DNA from: Methanosarcinaceae archaeon
Lineage (GTDB): Archaea > Halobacteriota > Methanosarcinia > Methanosarcinales > Methanosarcinaceae
Reading direction: 5' to 3'
Length of the DNA: 6,085 bases
Assembly (NCBI GenBank): GCA_017613335.1
Contig: JAGAEB010000089.1
Coordinates: 1-6,085 of the forward strand
Positions within the stretch are counted from its first letter, which is position 1. Each line of letters starts with the position of its first letter. Positions 5,718 through 6,085 of the stretch are shown here, piece by piece. Both the position numbers and the translations under genes were made by a program. The notes under the pieces were generated by a model. It worked only from the letters and a program-made list of their open reading frames with translations, had not been told where the DNA came from and made no database searches.

Positions 5718-5763
5718 AAAAAAGCCAGCATCTGTCCTGAAAATGACAGAGGTTGCTTTTTTT
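5718..5763. terminator. Strong intrinsic-type terminator
   Basis: The arm 5718-5736 pairs with 5745-5763 around an 8-nt loop. The inner stem is CTGTC/GACAG and the outer part is GC flanked by A and T runs, with one internal mismatch, one wobble and one bulged C. Seven T residues (5757-5763) complete a classical hairpin plus U-tract, and the A-run on the other arm would allow use on the minus strand as well. It most likely ends the trm112 operon about 150-200 nt past its last stop. Confidence 0.75.
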
Positions 5764-5784
5764 ATTTTGCGTATCCGTTTTTTT

Positions 5785-6085
5785 GTGAGACACACTTTTT
5801 GTGAGACACACTTTTTGTGAGACACACTTTTTGTGAGACACACTTTTTGTGAGACACACTTTTTGTGAAACACATTTTTGTGAGACACACTTTTTGTGAA
5901 ACACATTTTTGTGAGACACATTTTTGTGAGACACATTTTTGTGAGACACACTTTTGTGAGACACACTTTTGTGAGACACACTTTTGTGAGACACACTTTT
6001 GTAAGACACATTTTTGTGAGACACATTTTTGTGAGACACATTTTTGTGAGACACATTTTTGTGAGACACATTTTTGTGAGACACA
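5785..6085. repeat. 15/16-bp tandem repeat array (19 full units plus partial, right edge open)
   Basis: The units begin GTGAGACACA and end in a T-run. In order there are five 16-bp units (GTGAGACACACTTTTT), then GTGAAACACATTTTT, another 16-bp unit, GTGAAACACATTTTT again, two GTGAGACACATTTTT, four GTGAGACACACTTTT, one GTAAGACACATTTTT, four more GTGAGACACATTTTT, and a partial unit at the edge. Blocks of identical variants point to local expansion, and 5849-5910 is a doubled 31-bp dimer. Most units contain the dyad TGTG-AGA-CACA. The minus strand of the 15-bp unit has no stop in any frame, so long frames here (such as 5488-6084) are a by-product. No gene is called; the array is intergenic as far as can be seen. 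Confidence 0.93.

Noticed and set aside
5697..6071. Minus-strand frame of 124 aa repeating Met-Cys-Leu-Thr-Lys
   Set aside because: It is the same repeat read in another frame, and it runs over the terminator hairpins.
5488..6084. Minus-strand frame of 198 aa with a repeated Ser-His-Lys-Asn-Val pattern
   Set aside because: The minus strand of the 15-bp unit has no stop in any of three frames, so length means nothing. The 16-bp units break the repeat frame, the 3' part runs antisense through the end of the membrane protein gene, and no ribosome binding site can be seen because the frame reaches the edge.
1..6085. Replication origin suggested by AT-rich repeats
   Set aside because: No orc1/cdc6 gene is in the window, and I see no archaeal origin recognition box pattern in any array. 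A strand-skew plot of the whole chromosome would be needed to raise this.

Overview
The window looks like a chromosomal segment of a euryarchaeon, most likely a Methanomicrobia-type methanogen; Methanocorpusculum and relatives are a guess from protein flavour and about 50% GC, not a proof. The evidence for archaea is gene content: a Rio2 kinase, an NreA-type DNA repair protein with a C-terminal PCNA-binding motif, a small archaeal-type Trm112 protein, and ribosome binding sites of the GGTGATCC/AGGAGGTG type that match the archaeal 16S tail. No tRNA, rRNA, transposase, integrase or CRISPR array was seen.

Layout. 1-121: three 35-bp direct repeats plus a partial fourth, running off the left edge. 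123-158: a strong bidirectional terminator hairpin. 189-620 (minus): a DtxR/MntR-family metalloregulator. 621-901: a divergent control region with a long imperfect palindrome (696-733), the likely operator. 902-1879 (plus): rio2. 1880-2190: a repeat-rich intergenic region of two short duplications followed by a 13/14-bp tandem array that ends at the nreA start. 2191-3507 (plus): nreA. 3508-3642: a leader with a TATA box and a GC-rich hairpin. 3643-4281 (plus): a MarC-family membrane protein, followed by a hairpin terminator. 4523-4711 and 4723-5565 (plus): a two-gene operon of trm112 and an unrecognised protein with two C-terminal membrane segments. 5566-6085: no convincing gene; tandem hairpins ending in a strong terminator, then at least 19 copies of a 15/16-bp repeat running off the right edge.

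The genes are ordinary archaeal housekeeping genes (ribosome maturation, DNA repair, methyltransferase activation) with one membrane protein and one metal-responsive regulator; they do not form an obvious single pathway. The unusual part lies between them. Three tandem arrays, unrelated in sequence, occupy three intergenic spaces, and each unit combines a small dyad (TGAC-N5-GTCA, TCATGA, or TGTG-N3-CACA) with an A- or T-tract. The middle array also forms a chain of stop-start-overlapping five-codon reading frames ending at nreA. The last gene is followed by two hairpins that could be mutually exclusive. These are the observations most worth checking.
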